Below are positions 32,816-44,070 of a stretch of DNA of 64,000 nucleotides, one piece after another. A program made the position numbers and the translations under genes. The first letter of the stretch is position 1, and each line of letters begins with the position of its first letter. The notes below the pieces were generated by a model. The model was not told the DNA's origin and ran no database searches. It worked only from the letters and a program-made list of their open reading frames with translations. Source of the DNA: Charina bottae (taxonomy: Eukaryota > Chordata > Lepidosauria > Squamata > Charinaidae); the NCBI GenBank assembly GCA_023362775.1, contig JALMGJ010000001.1, positions 61,287,501 through 61,351,500 of the forward strand, in the 5' to 3' direction.

Positions 32816-33179
32816 CTAAGGGATTGTTTGGCAGTTCCTCTCTGCCAATTTTCCTTTCCTAAAGTTTACTCTTGCAAAGGGAACCCCAGTGTGCAGAAGC
32901 ACCAGTGTGCAGGGTTTCTGTGAAGAACCAGTAGAGGCTGAAAGTTACTGGGATATCACTTCCCAGTTCTCTTGGTGTTAACTGAGGCCACTGGCTACAA
33001 AAGCTATGATGATTCCTGCAATTGTCTCCTTTGCAAATTTAAGATCTGGGAACATGGTTGAAGAATAACTGTGTCTGGATAATAACTACTGTGCTTCAAA
33101 GAATCTCTCACAGTGTTAGATCCACTAGGTAGATCAGACCATGAAATCAACCCCAAGAATGGCTAAAACTAGTTACCTT

Positions 33180-33540
33180 GATTGATTGAATTGATTGATT
33201 GATTGATTGATTGATTATGTGCCATCAAGTCAGTATTGAATCTTAACAACCATACACAGTAGATAGATTTTCTCCATGATGATCTGTCCCTAACCTGGTC
33301 TTTCAGGTCTTCTAACGAAGGCCAATATAACTGAGTCCATCCACCTTGCTGCTGGTTGTCCTCTTCTTCTCTTTCCTTCCACCTTTCCCAGCATCAGAGC
33401 CTTCTCTAGAGAGCTAGGTCTTTGCATAATGTGTTTGAAATTGGATAATTTGAGCCTGGTCATTTGTGCCTCTAGTGAGAACTTTGTGTTGATACTTTTA
33501 TTGAGATTAGCTATAATAACAGGATCTTGCAAGTCTGATT
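33180..33540 (-). mobile_element. BovB-like (RTE) LINE 3' fragment with (GATT)n tail
   Basis: The minus-strand frame reads MTRLKLSNFKHIMQRPSSLE, KALMLGKVEGKRRRGQPAAR then WMDSV, the C-terminus of a BovB-type ORF2. The 3' part (33218-33290, complement of GCCATCAAGTCAGTATTG) differs from the standard BovB end and runs into a (GATT)n array at 33186-33216. Confidence 0.75.
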
Positions 33541-35160
33541 ATGCTGTACTTTCTCCTCCTTATACTCCAGTGAATTAGGGAGCATCTGTATGGGCTGCTT
33601 CCAAGCGTTATCTCAGTGTTCTGGACTTAAAAAATACTTCAGCCTTTTTTGCCTAGGCAACATAGCCTGTATATCTCTGTCAAGGTCACCTTCCTTACTC
33701 TCTACATGAAGCCCCATCTCTGATTTTTGTTGGCTGAATGGTTACTGAGGTCTGGGCAAGCTATTCACTTGATCATTTTGAATCAGACCAATTATTAGTT
33801 AACTGCATGACTTTTTATATAAATAACCAGTATTTTCAATTTGTTGAGATAAATTAAGTGAATGGCTGTACCCCGTCTTATAGTCACATCTCCTAGCCCA
33901 GTCCAGTATGTGCTCTTTTGCAGAATTAAATAGTGATATTAAGATCCTATTATCACAAGTTATTGTTGATGTTCTCATTGTTCTGCTTAACCCACACATA
34001 ATATTCAGATTTCACATGCTTTTACATATAATTTGTTTAGCATTGATTTTGCTACTATACAGATTATGTCACAACAATTGTGTTTCAAAATAACTTTTCT
34101 GCTTAGATTTCCTTTTTAACAATTGTTTGGTACTCTTACCGTTAGATCCTTTCCTTTTAAGCCCTTTAAAGCTTTTTTTTAAAAAAATAAAAAATAAAAC
34201 ACTGTTCCTAAGGGAAGTAAGAAAAAAATGACCAAAGAAGCACATCCTTCTAGTTCTGGAAAAATCAGATGTGATTATGAGATGGACTCTGTGGAAAGTT
34301 TTGCAGGATCTCTTTCATGTTGCATCTGAGATGCTTCTGTTGCTTCCCCTCCATGCCCCTGCAGTAACAAGGGCAATCAGCAGAACACAGATCCCTGGAC
34401 TTACCCTTAAAAAGTGTACAGGGACTGCTGTACCAAAAATTTTTCCATTTTTCTCCTCCATAGTTTGGTAAGCTACTTTTTCTTCCTCTCTCAGCTGCCA
34501 ACCAAGCTGTTTGGCTAGCTTCTGCTGTAATCGGTTCTCCTTCATTATGTTAATCTGTGGGCGGAAAGATTTCTGTCATCTTCAAATCACTTGTACAGAA
34601 ATGGTAAACACCTTGGCCTGTCTGTAATTGGACAGGTGTCTGCATTCGTGTCACCCCAGCTTTTAATTCAATTAAAGAACTGGCTGTTCTGCTCTCATTA
34701 CTTCCTCATTTGCTCAGTGCTCCAGTCAGTCACTGAAATTTATACTCAGCGCCTGCCTATCCTGCACATAAAGGCAGCCCCGACTACCGGGATCATCACT
34801 GAGGTATCACACACAGGTTAATTTATAACGGAGCAAATTGAATTATGTATTGTTATGAAAATATTCTGAGAGTGATGTTATAACATGTTTGAGGGGGAAA
34901 AAACTTACTATAAAATTTTACTATAAAGCATAATTGTCCATCAGTTATAAGAGCTGAGTGAGTACTGAGGTGTGGGATCTGATGTCTCAGAAATCACCAT
35001 CCCTGAATACTTCGGCCCGTTCTGTGTTGGAGCTCACCAGCAATGTGCGTGGAGCTCCACTTAGTTATATTCTGGATAGCATTTGGATCATAATAGGATA
35101 GACTGTAAGATATCCAAAGTGGAAAGATTCTTTAAAAGTAGCATATATGAAAATGCTACT
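33541..35160. other. AT-rich intronic DNA, no feature recognised
   Basis: No exon or repeat recognised. Confidence 0.4.
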
Positions 35161-35173
35161 TATTATCATTGAT

Positions 35174-35368
35174 TGTAGCTTGAATCATGTCAACTGGATT
35201 TCTATCTTCTCAGTGGAAACGTTTCGCTCCTTATCCAAGGAGCTTCTTCAGTCTGAAGAAGCTCCTTGGATAAGGAGCGAAACGTTTCCACTGAGAAAAT
35301 AGAAATCCAGTTGACATGATTCAAGCTACAGACAATTCCACCTGGATGACTGAGAACCTTCATAGACA
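35174..35368. mobile_element. palindromic PLE-related mini-element, copy 2
   Basis: The arms 35175-35251 and 35253-35329 are reverse complements with one mismatch, around a central T. The tail 35330-35368 shares its first 34 nt exactly with copy 1. A 13-bp target duplication TATTATCATTGAT lies at 35161-35173 and 35369-35381. Relative to copy 1, an A-to-G change in the left arm (CCAAGGAGC) is matched by T-to-C in the right arm (GCTCCTTGG). Center and outer ends coincide exactly with copy 1. The hammerhead-like core is CTGAAGA...GAAACGTT. Confidence 0.88.
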
Positions 35369-35381
35369 TATTATCATTGAT

Positions 35382-36531
35382 GTTTAAAAAAAGTATGACT
35401 TCTGAAGCAATTAGCTGTCAAATAGTTTTAATTTACATAATTTATCAAATGAAAATTCTCAGCTAGGAATAAACATAAAAAATAGGGCCTGAAGTTTTTT
35501 TCCTGCTATCTAACTTTATTTTCTCTTTGTTTAAAAGACCAATTATATATACTTGAAATTGTTTTTTAGTCACTGAGCATGCAGTTTGCATTAACAAACC
35601 AAGAGGCAGGGTCTTTCTTTCACTCTCTTTTTAATTAGATTATATCAAAAGTTGCAGTCTTTAGAAAATCCACATGGTAGATTATGGATAGTAAATCAGT
35701 TGAAGGTACCTCTTTTGCTCCCCAGTGACAGAAACCTTTGGAAGTAAATTAAAAATCTAACACAGACATTTTGACACAATGACCCCATGAAACTGAATAA
35801 TGTCATTTGTTAAATATGGATGTAAAGTTAAGAGTGCGCAGCGAACTGAACTCATACCCAGCAATGATGCCCACTTGGTATGCAAAGCAAGTTTTCAATT
35901 TTACTGAAATAGGCTGTATTTAATTATTAGTAATATTTAATTTAATATCTGTTTAGAAAGACAAACCTTGAGGCTTTAACTTATCTGAGGAAAAGGAAGG
36001 GAGGGAGGGAGGGAGGGAGGGAGGGAGGGAGGGAGGGAAAGATGGAGAAGAGTTGTTGTATTGTTTAGGGTTGTCTTCTAAAATAATAATTCAGTTTCCA
36101 GGGAAACAAATCACACTTGTTAGAATATAAAATAAAACTCAAATGTTCATTTCTTCATTTTTTAATGATTTGGTTCTTATGGACAGGTCCCTATCAGATC
36201 TGAACAGATCTTTCAGGTACTTATAAGTGTCATAGGGCTAGAGGATTCACTGTATACTCAGGCAACCTTTTGATAACTGAGGGCTATGCTTAAATCCTTT
36301 CATTCAGGTGGGAGTGATCCTATGTGTGCAGGTTTATATCACATGCAAGGGTAAAGCCAGAAAACAGGATTTTCTGTTCCTTCCTATTTATTTATTTTTT
36401 GAGGGAGGAGGAATTCTAAAGTTTTCTTTTTTATTTTGGGGCTTTTGTTACCATTTTTCTTTCTTACCTCAAAGTATGAAGAAACCACACTAATTAATTT
36501 GGTCAATTTTGATTGGAAGGGGCTCTTAAGG
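35382..36531. other. AT-rich intronic DNA with a (GGGA)n tract
   Basis: The only feature seen is a GGGA microsatellite of about 11 units at 35997-36038. Confidence 0.6.
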
Positions 36532-37588
36532 ACATTCCAATGGCATTCATATATGAAACTTGTAGAAAAATTTAAATTAGATTAAAAAAAATTTGAATTT
36601 GAACAAACTAAATCGGAATTTGAGATACAATTATGTGAGACAGATGATCATTTAATTGCTAAAATGTATAAATTATTGTTAAAAGGAGAAATGGTAGAGG
36701 AACAAGTTAAAGATTGTATGATAAAATGGGCAAAAAATATTGGACATAATATACAAATGCAGCAATGGGAAGACATGTGGAACAAAGGGTTAAAATTTAC
36801 TTTGTGCTATAATTTGAAGGAAAATTTTTATAAGATGATGTATAGATGGTATATGACCCCACAAAAACTTGATAAAATATATGGGAACGTTTCCAACTTG
36901 TGTTGGAAATGTAAAAAAAAAGAGGGGTCTTTTTACCATATGTGGTGGACATGTGAAATTGCAAAGACGTTTTGGACTCAGATACATTCATTGATGCAAA
37001 ATATTTTACAAATTCGAGTCCCATTTAAACCGGAATTATTTTTATTGGGAATATGGGAAGAACAAATGGGAAAACAATTTGTAAGAATTATGCAATATAT
37101 GATTACAGCAGCACGACTTGTATATGCCCAAAATTGGAAAAATCAGATTTTACCTACGATACAAGATTGGATGTTAAAACTGATGGATATGGCAGAAAAT
37201 GACAAATTGACATGCTTATTGAAAGAAAATTCAAACTGTTACTTTCTTAAAGAATGGAAACCATTAATGGACTATTTGCAACATGCAGGTGGGGCGAAGC
37301 TTATCTGGGGTTTTGAAGACTAAAAATATATATAAATTGATATATTAGACAGGAAATGTTTTTGTATATTATATAGAGAGCTAGCATGTAAGAAAAAATT
37401 ATTTTTTTTAAATTACTAAGACCAGAGATAAATCGGAAGTTGACTAATTTCTATGCTTTATCTTTTTTTCCCTTTACTTTTCTATACACTTTTACTTCTT
37501 TCTTTGATTTGTATTTTTATTTCTTTTTCATTTTCACCCTTTTAACTATGTATATTCAAAATTCTAATAAAATTTGGGAAAAAAAAAA
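36532..37588 (+). mobile_element. L1 LINE, 5'-truncated, complete 3' end
   Basis: It contains the ORF2 C-terminus (36664-37323), a T-rich 3' untranslated region, and ends AATAAAATTTGGG plus a run of about 10 A. A 17-bp target duplication lies at 36515-36531 and 37589-37605 (GGAAGRGGCTCTTAAGG, one mismatch). An A tail with a long target duplication is the standard L1 signature. Confidence 0.9.
36664..37323 (+). pseudogene. L1 ORF2p C-terminal fragment (open over 219 codons)
   Basis: This is the C-terminal end of L1 ORF2p, the protein that nicks DNA and reverse-transcribes L1 RNA. The endonuclease and RT are missing because the copy is 5'-truncated. Visible are YRWYMTPQKLDKIYGNVSN, followed by the cysteine-rich motif CWKCKKKEGSFYHMWWTC (C-x2-C-x9-H-x4-C) and FKPELFLLGIWEEQ. 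The frame is unbroken to a TAA at 37321-37323, and the L1 3' UTR follows at once. The open frame suggests a fairly recent insertion. Because it lacks RT it is listed as a pseudogene. The first Met is internal to the original protein. Confidence 0.85.
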
Positions 37589-37605
37589 GGAAGAGGCTCT
37601 TAAGG

Positions 37606-38933
37606 GTTGCAGAAAAGAGCTTTTTAACCACTGAAATACTTCTGTGATTGTGTCCCAGCAGATTCCTCTATCTAGAATGGTATCTCAATTCCTTGGAAAT
37701 TATTTCACAGATGTACCTGGTGGTTTTGTTATGAATCCAGTTTCCACATGGAACAAAAGAATGACTTGGAATGTAGATAATTTGTATCAGTGACTTGATA
37801 TTTTGGGGAATTGTTAGTAGTGAAATTGTTATGTCATTTTTTAGAGTTCAGGTGACAGTAAACCAATTGCAAGGTCCCATTTTACATTTTCAGAGTTGAT
37901 AATGGTGAACAAATCTCAGTGCTTTGCTACCATCAAATCTGTTCAGTTCCATTCAGCTGAAAATTTGAAAGCTGTGTTAGCTTTTCCACCAGAATCCAAA
38001 TAGAACCTTTAAAAAAATCACAGTGACCCAGTTGTCCTTGCATTCTGTGATACAGTATCTTACATTTGCAATTACAGTAATTATAAGTACTGTATTACTA
38101 TCTAATTAGATTGTAAGGAATTTTTTTTCAGTTTGTGCAGTCTGAGAATATGGGCACATTATTTGGAAGTCTGAAGCCCATCAGCTGTTACATTGACCAT
38201 AAGAACTGTAGAAGGGAAGATTTGGAAATTAGAAGTAGTGAAGACCCCTTGATGGAAAGTGTATTCATAGGTCATCTTAATAAACAGTAGTGCAGTGTTA
38301 TGCTATATGTATCTACCACTATGCCTTATGTATTTAACAACTACCTTCAAATCTATAATCACTCATTCCTGTGCAACACATTGTTGTGGTAGCCTCTCTT
38401 AGCTTCATTTTTTTTTTGTACTTTACTGGCTATTTAAATTCATTCCAGCCTGGTCTAAGGATAGAAGCCCAAATGGATGACAGTGTTGCTCTGGACATTT
38501 CTCACTATATTTAAATATAAATCAGGCAGTATCACTAGAATTACAGGAGAATTCTATCATCTACCAAGTGAGATGGTATGATTTGCAGCACAAATTGACC
38601 CTCCCCCCAAAAAGGGGGGGGAATGGAAAAAATATACTCTCATCCATCTCAGAAATATTTCTTGATTGAAAAATTGCACATAAAACATGTATTCATGCAT
38701 TTGGTAAAGTTGGTTACAAAAATGTATTTGGGAATATAAAAGAAATCTTCAAGTATAATGGCTTGATTTGGCAAAATGAATTATGCCACAACAGAGAGCT
38801 AAATATCTTTTGGCTCAAAATCAAGTAAAAAATGTTTGCATTCAGAGACAGTTAAATACACTTGCTATGGATTCTTTGCAAGTACCTATGCCACTAGGCT
38901 ACCTGAGTAGTTCAATCTCACCTGGTTATAACA
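37606..38933. other. intronic DNA, no feature recognised
   Basis: No exon. A small C7-A5-G8 inverted run lies near 38601-38622. Confidence 0.4.
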
Positions 38934-38948
38934 CTATACTTTTAAGAA

Positions 38949-39276
38949 AGGGGCGTGGTGGCTCAGCGGGTAAGACACCAGGCTTGTCGATCAGAAGAGC
39001 GCAAGTTCAGAGGTTCAAATCCCTAGTCCCGCGTGACAGAGTGAGCTCCTGCACTAGCCCCAGCTCTTGCCAACCTAGTAATTTGAAAGCATGCAAATGC
39101 AAGTAGATTAATAGGTACCACTTTGGTGGGTAGGTAACAGCGTTCCGTGCGCATCATGCCAGCCACATGACCGTGGAAGCGTCTTCGGACAACGCTGGCT
39201 CTTCGGCTAACAAACGGAGATGAGCACCGGCCCCTAGAGTCGGACACGACTGCACAAATGTGCAGGGGAAACCTTT
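38949..39276 (+). mobile_element. Sauria-type SINE
   Basis: Full head, body and BovB-like tail (GAGTCGGACACGACTG...AACCTTT). 15-bp target duplication CTATACTTTTAAGAA at 38934-38948 and 39277-39291. Confidence 0.92.
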
Positions 39277-39291
39277 CTATACTTTTAAGAA

Positions 39292-39729
39292 CTGAGAACT
39301 TCTTAATAATTTGCTTTATTTTTTCCTCCCATCAACTTTTTCTTATGCCTTTGCATTGCAAACCTAAAGGCAGAGATTATCTTGCTCCTGATATATGCAA
39401 ATTTGGAGGTTGGTTTGGCAAAGAACAGAGCAAAAGCGCTTTAAAGAAATAAATGTTAAATGAAGCTATGCGCTTCTAGTAAGGAAAGGCTGTTCAGACT
39501 TTCCTGTGGCTGATATTTACAAAAATGTGCATGTTAATTGCAATCACACAATTAATGTCGTATCAAGTGACAAGATGCCCTCTGTGTTCTGCAGAAGTAC
39601 AAGATATAGATAGCATGGCACAGTTTCTACATATAGTACATGGGCTGATTAATAAAGGGAAGGCACTGGGCACAATCTAGTTTTGTCTTGCATGATCAGA
39701 GTTATTTGTTCATTGTTTTCAAACAACTA
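39292..39729. other. intronic DNA, no feature recognised
   Basis: Nothing identifiable. Confidence 0.4.
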
Positions 39730-39773
<44 letters not shown>

Positions 39774-39985
39774 CTTTATTTGTTATGCACCTCTAAGGAG
39801 GCTCGATACAAAATAACAAAATACAACATCAGAAATTAATACAATAACTCACTACAAACCTGTTTAAAATCACATCTAAAGTATAGTGTTTCACTAGCCT
39901 GAGTGGCCTGTAACACTGAAAACAGTTATTACAACCTGTATCTAAATAACAATGTATTTCAATAGGACAAAAGTGAAATTGAAGT
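39730..39985 (-). mobile_element. (AAT)n microsatellite and probable LINE 3'-tail
   Basis: About 13 AAT units (39732-39771) run straight into ACCTTTATTTGTTATGCACC and TCTAAGGAGGCTCGATACAA. The arrangement is the same as at other minus-strand LINE ends here, though the family is not identified. Confidence 0.45.
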
Positions 39986-40177
39986 ATCCTGCTTAGATAA
40001 AACCCCTGTGGAACCTCAAGAGGCTAGTCAAATTTCTTAGCTGAGGCTCGACACATTTCTCTCTGTTGTAAACATACAATGTATAATTAGACTCACTGTT
40101 GTGTTAAAGTATCTTAAGATATATCTGCATGCTATCTTTGCCTATTGTACACCCAGCATGGATTCTTTCTGTTGCAG

Positions 40178-40291
40178 GCCTGCTGACAGGTTTGCGTCCC
40201 TTTGCAAACTATGCTGTAACCCTAATGGCTTGCACTTTGGCAGGCTGTACCGAGAGCTCACATGCCTTGAACATCTCCACTCCACAAGAAG
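40178..40291 (+). CDS. USH2A: USH2A internal exon, FN3
   Basis: This 114-nt exon lies between TTCTGTTGCAG and GAAG|gtaaag. It reads GLLTGLRPFANYAVTLMACT, then LAGCTESSHALNISTPQE. The LRPFANYAVTLMACT segment is the tyrosine-corner E-F strand of an FN3 module. The two Cys (ACT-LAGC) are characteristic of usherin FN3 repeats, and the stretch is nearly identical to the human protein as I recall it. Phase 1 at both ends. It follows a 21.3-kb intron and corresponds to about human exon 31. Confidence 0.95.
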
Positions 40292-41820
40292 GTAAAGTAA
40301 TTTCAAAGGTCTTGACTTCCACATTTCAGTCATGAATAATAAAATAGGAAAGGAGCTAAATGCTGCAAAGCCATTTGCTGGAAAACCCCAACCTAATTTG
40401 ATGACAAAGTGCATTGCCAGACCATAATTGCTCCATTTTTTGGGGGGTGCTAAAATGAATCAAACTCCATACCCTTTAATGACATGCATCTTTAATAGCT
40501 GTAATGCAGATTAATGGGCTTTTTAATTGCTGTTACATTGTTCATGCAAGAGCCTTGTCATTAATATGAAGCATCTGAAAGATTAATGAAAGCTTCCTCA
40601 TTTTACTATGGCTCAGAAGTAAATCTAGAGACAGTCTGACTAAAAAGAATTGATTGTATGGCACAGTATGAAATTGAGAATCAAACGGTTGATTTCCATG
40701 GTCTCTTTTAACTGCTAAACACCAGCACAGGCAACAATTATTTCAGCCTGATGGAACCTCAAAATGCCAATTGGGCCATTTATTAATCTGTTGTACTTGA
40801 AACTCAAAAGTTACAAGCTTAAATTATAGTTTCTGAAGCTGGCATTAACCATGAGAGCTGCAAGAAAGAGAAATTGTGTCCCAGCTCTGCCTTTAGAGTG
40901 AAACCATCTCAATATCTTCTGTGCATCAATTATCAAAGAGTTCTCAAAAAATTTGCAGGATATTTAACATAAACATAAAAGGACATAACATAAGCCAGGT
41001 TTTAAATTCATGCCAATCTAAATTCACAGTTTTCCTCATGAAATAACATTACTTTGGTTACTGATTAAAAGTTTATATAGAAGAGAAGGATCTGTCTTTT
41101 ACAGAATGATGCTGTATCAGAATCAGGTAAAACATGCATAAACCATGTGGCAATTGCCAAATAATTTTTTTCTCCATATTCAGTTTATTATATGCTCAGC
41201 TACTACACAGTTCAGTGCTAAATGACTGTTTAATAACTTGGACAATATCCAATAAATATAGATGTTCAAAAGAAGTAAAACATGTACTTTCCTATAATCC
41301 TTATCTCAACTAAGGGAGAAAGCAATAATTGCAGAACACAATAGGCACCCCCACTTTCTTATCACTGGCTGGTTAATAAAACAACCTCCAGATCTGCAGT
41401 CCATTGGTAAATATTTCTTGTTCACAGACAAACCCAAACTCATGTGTACATATGGGAATTGGTGGTAGAATCCTTTTTACCAAGGTATAGATTTCCCAGA
41501 GCAGATTTATGCCCGGCTGTTTCATAAATTTGGCCATCCAACTTTCATCTAAATGGGAATTAATTAGTTCAGTATTTTACTCCAGCTCAAATCAATAGGG
41601 AATCTTTAGCTCAAACAAATGCTCATGCTTACAAGCAAGGGGGAAAGATTAGCTCAGGTGAAGATTAAAGTTCAAAACATTTAGAAGTTTATTTTATACA
41701 GCATCCCTCATGCTTCATGTGTAAGTTTAGATGGCATTCATTTACAGATTTAGCTGAGTGATTATAGCTCCAGATCTTGTTCCTGTCAGTCCCGCTAACT
41801 TCTGTCAGAATGGAAAACTT
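40292..41820. other. AT-rich intronic DNA, no repeat recognised
   Basis: A long stretch free of recognisable mobile elements immediately after an exon. It may hold conserved non-coding sequence, but this cannot be judged from one genome. Confidence 0.4.
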
Positions 41821-41837
41821 TGAAATATCCAAGTTGC

Positions 41838-43695
41838 GGGCTTCTGGTGGTAATGGCGGACTGAACGGCTGTGCCCGTGGGTTCAGTGGGTGGAGCTGAC
41901 AACGCGATAACTTTTTTCGGGCTGAGGCAGGTTTTCCTGAAGCCCAGAAATGTTCTCCGGATCAAGGAGAATACCTAGAATCACCCCATCTGTCCTCCGG
42001 ATGGCTGCTTGCAGCCAGAAGATCGCAAACAGCGTTTCGCATTTGACTAGTAAGAGTCAGCTGGGAGGCGGGGACAGCATCATTTTCCAAGCTGCGCTGT
42101 AGCCTTAAAGGGACACTAAGACCGGCCACCCCATTTCTAAATCACCAATTTGTATTTTTTTTTAAGTATATGTACCCCAAGAGAGCCTTTCTACAGTGAG
42201 GAGAAGCTGGTTCTCTTGGTGCTTAACATTATTTTTGGGATTACTTTAAAAAACATTTTTTTAAAGTTTTGGATTTTGTTTTCCTTCCAAATATAAAGGA
42301 GGACTGAGAGTAAACAATTTTCTTCCTGTTATTATTTTGGAACTAAATTTGAAGATATTAGCATTTTCCTACACGTTGAATCGGCTGATTTGAACCTTCA
42401 GCTTTCTGTTTTCACTTTCCCTTGAGAACTGTCTGCTATCTCACTTTCACTTTATGTAAACACACTCTGGAGCTCTTCCATATCTTCAACTTTTGCTGGT
42501 TAAGCTCCTAGGGGGTGCCATAATCTACTGCGTGAGACATGGAGGATTTCAAACAGATTCTTTCTGACTTCCACCAAGATTTTAAACAGATTTCTTCTGA
42601 CTTCTATCAAGCTTTTATGCAAGATATCCAGGACATTGTGGAAAATATGAGATCTAAAATGTGCCATCAGGTTGGGGATGTGGTGGATGAAATTGAGCAA
42701 TTTAAGAGCGATAGAAAGTTTTTTCTTTAAAAGTGAGATTTTTATTGAGATGCTGGATGAAGATTGGATAGTGGAGTTGGGGAAATATAAGGGAGAGAGT
42801 GATCTGCAAGCCATAAGTAAAATCAATCTCCTGGTGGAATGCCATGAAAAGAACCTCAAACCTTTGAGGGGGGCAGTTGGGCTGTTTGATTCTTTCAAGA
42901 GAAAAGCTCTGTGCACATTGTGGGGATATATTACTGTTCTGGTTTTTACAGAAAACTGTTCTGGTTTATTTTGAAGTGGGATAAGGGTTGAAGAATGTTT
43001 ATCTGGTTTGCTTTAAGGATTTGATTGATATTTGCTTTTAAAAAATTGGATTTACTGTTTTGAATTGTCTTTGTTTTTTTGGGTTTATTAAGATTAAAAT
43101 TATTAAAACTGTTGTATTAGGGTTAAAGAATGTTTATCTGGTTTGCTTTAAGGATTTGATTGATGTTATTTGCTTTTAAAGATATGGAATTACTGTTTTG
43201 AATTGTCTTTGTTTTTTGGGTTTATTAAGATTGGGATTATTAAAATTGTTGTATTATTAAGTATAATAGCAGACAACTTATGTGCTTTTTAATTTGATTC
43301 TTATTATAGTAGACAGAAATGTATATAATAGTGGTAGGAAGGGAATAATTAAATAGGTGTTATCTTTTGGAGGGGAGAAAAATGTTTAGGAGGTTTATAT
43401 GAACTTTTTTTTCTTTGTTTTAATATAAGGGGGAAGAGTAACTGTACTTAGTTATTTTTATTATGTGTTAAAGTGGAATGATTTATAGAAATAATGTGAT
43501 GTTTTGGTTTAATATAGAGTAAGAGATTGATTATGGAAATTTTTGTATATCCTTGCTGTTAAAAGTCAGAAGCCACATCTTTTTGTAAATTTGAAAAAAT
43601 TTTCTCTTGTGTTTCTGCACCGTTTTAGTTTTTTTCTTTGTAGTTTTTTGTTTTTCTGTAGTTTTTATTCTTTTGAAATTTAATAAAATTTACTA
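41838..43695 (+). mobile_element. full-length 1.86-kb L1-like non-autonomous element without ORF2, copy A
   Basis: It begins GGGCTTCTGGTGGTAATGGC and has an L1-like GC-rich leader of about 700 bp. A broken ORF starts MEDFKQILSDFHQDFKQ (42539) and shifts to +1 near 42672-42974 (EIFIEMLDEDWIVELGKYKG). The rest is a T-rich 3' region ending AATAAAATTTA. The target duplication TGAAATRTCCAAGTTGC (one mismatch) lies at 41821-41837 and 43696-43712. No RT or endonuclease is present. The same structure occurs on the minus strand at 47650-49921, with the ATG 701 and 689 nt from the 5' end respectively. A shared layout argues against random internal deletion. HAL1-like in concept (L1 derivative lacking ORF2). 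Confidence 0.75.
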
Positions 43696-43841
43696 TGAAA
43701 TGTCCAAGTTGCTCTGGAAGCCAAGTAATTCTCTTTCTAAATCCAATAAATGTACAAGATTAGCCTTTTCTCAATAGTGTTATATATCACTGGTGAGCTC
43801 ATAGGCTTTGTACAGGAATAATACATCATTTGAAACAGTAT

Positions 43842-44058
43842 GTTGTTTATTCGTTCAGTCGCTTCCGACTCTTCGTGACTTCATGGACCAGCCCACGCCA
43901 GAGCTTCCTGTCGGCCGTCACCACCCCCACCTCCCCCATGGTTGAGTCCGTCACCTCCAGAATATCATCCATCCATCTTGCCCTTGGTCGGCCCCTCTTC
44001 CTTTTGCCTTCCACTTTCCCTAGCATCAGCTTCTTCTCCAGGGTATCCTGTCTTCTCA
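43842..44058 (-). mobile_element. BovB LINE 3' fragment
   Basis: On the minus strand: MRRQDTLEKKLMLGKVEGKR, RARWMDDILEVTD and RKLWRGLVHEVTKSRKRLNE, then GAATAAACAACA. Target duplication TTGAAACAGTAT at 43830-43841 and 44059-44070. Confidence 0.92.
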
Positions 44059-44070
44059 TTGAAACAGTAT

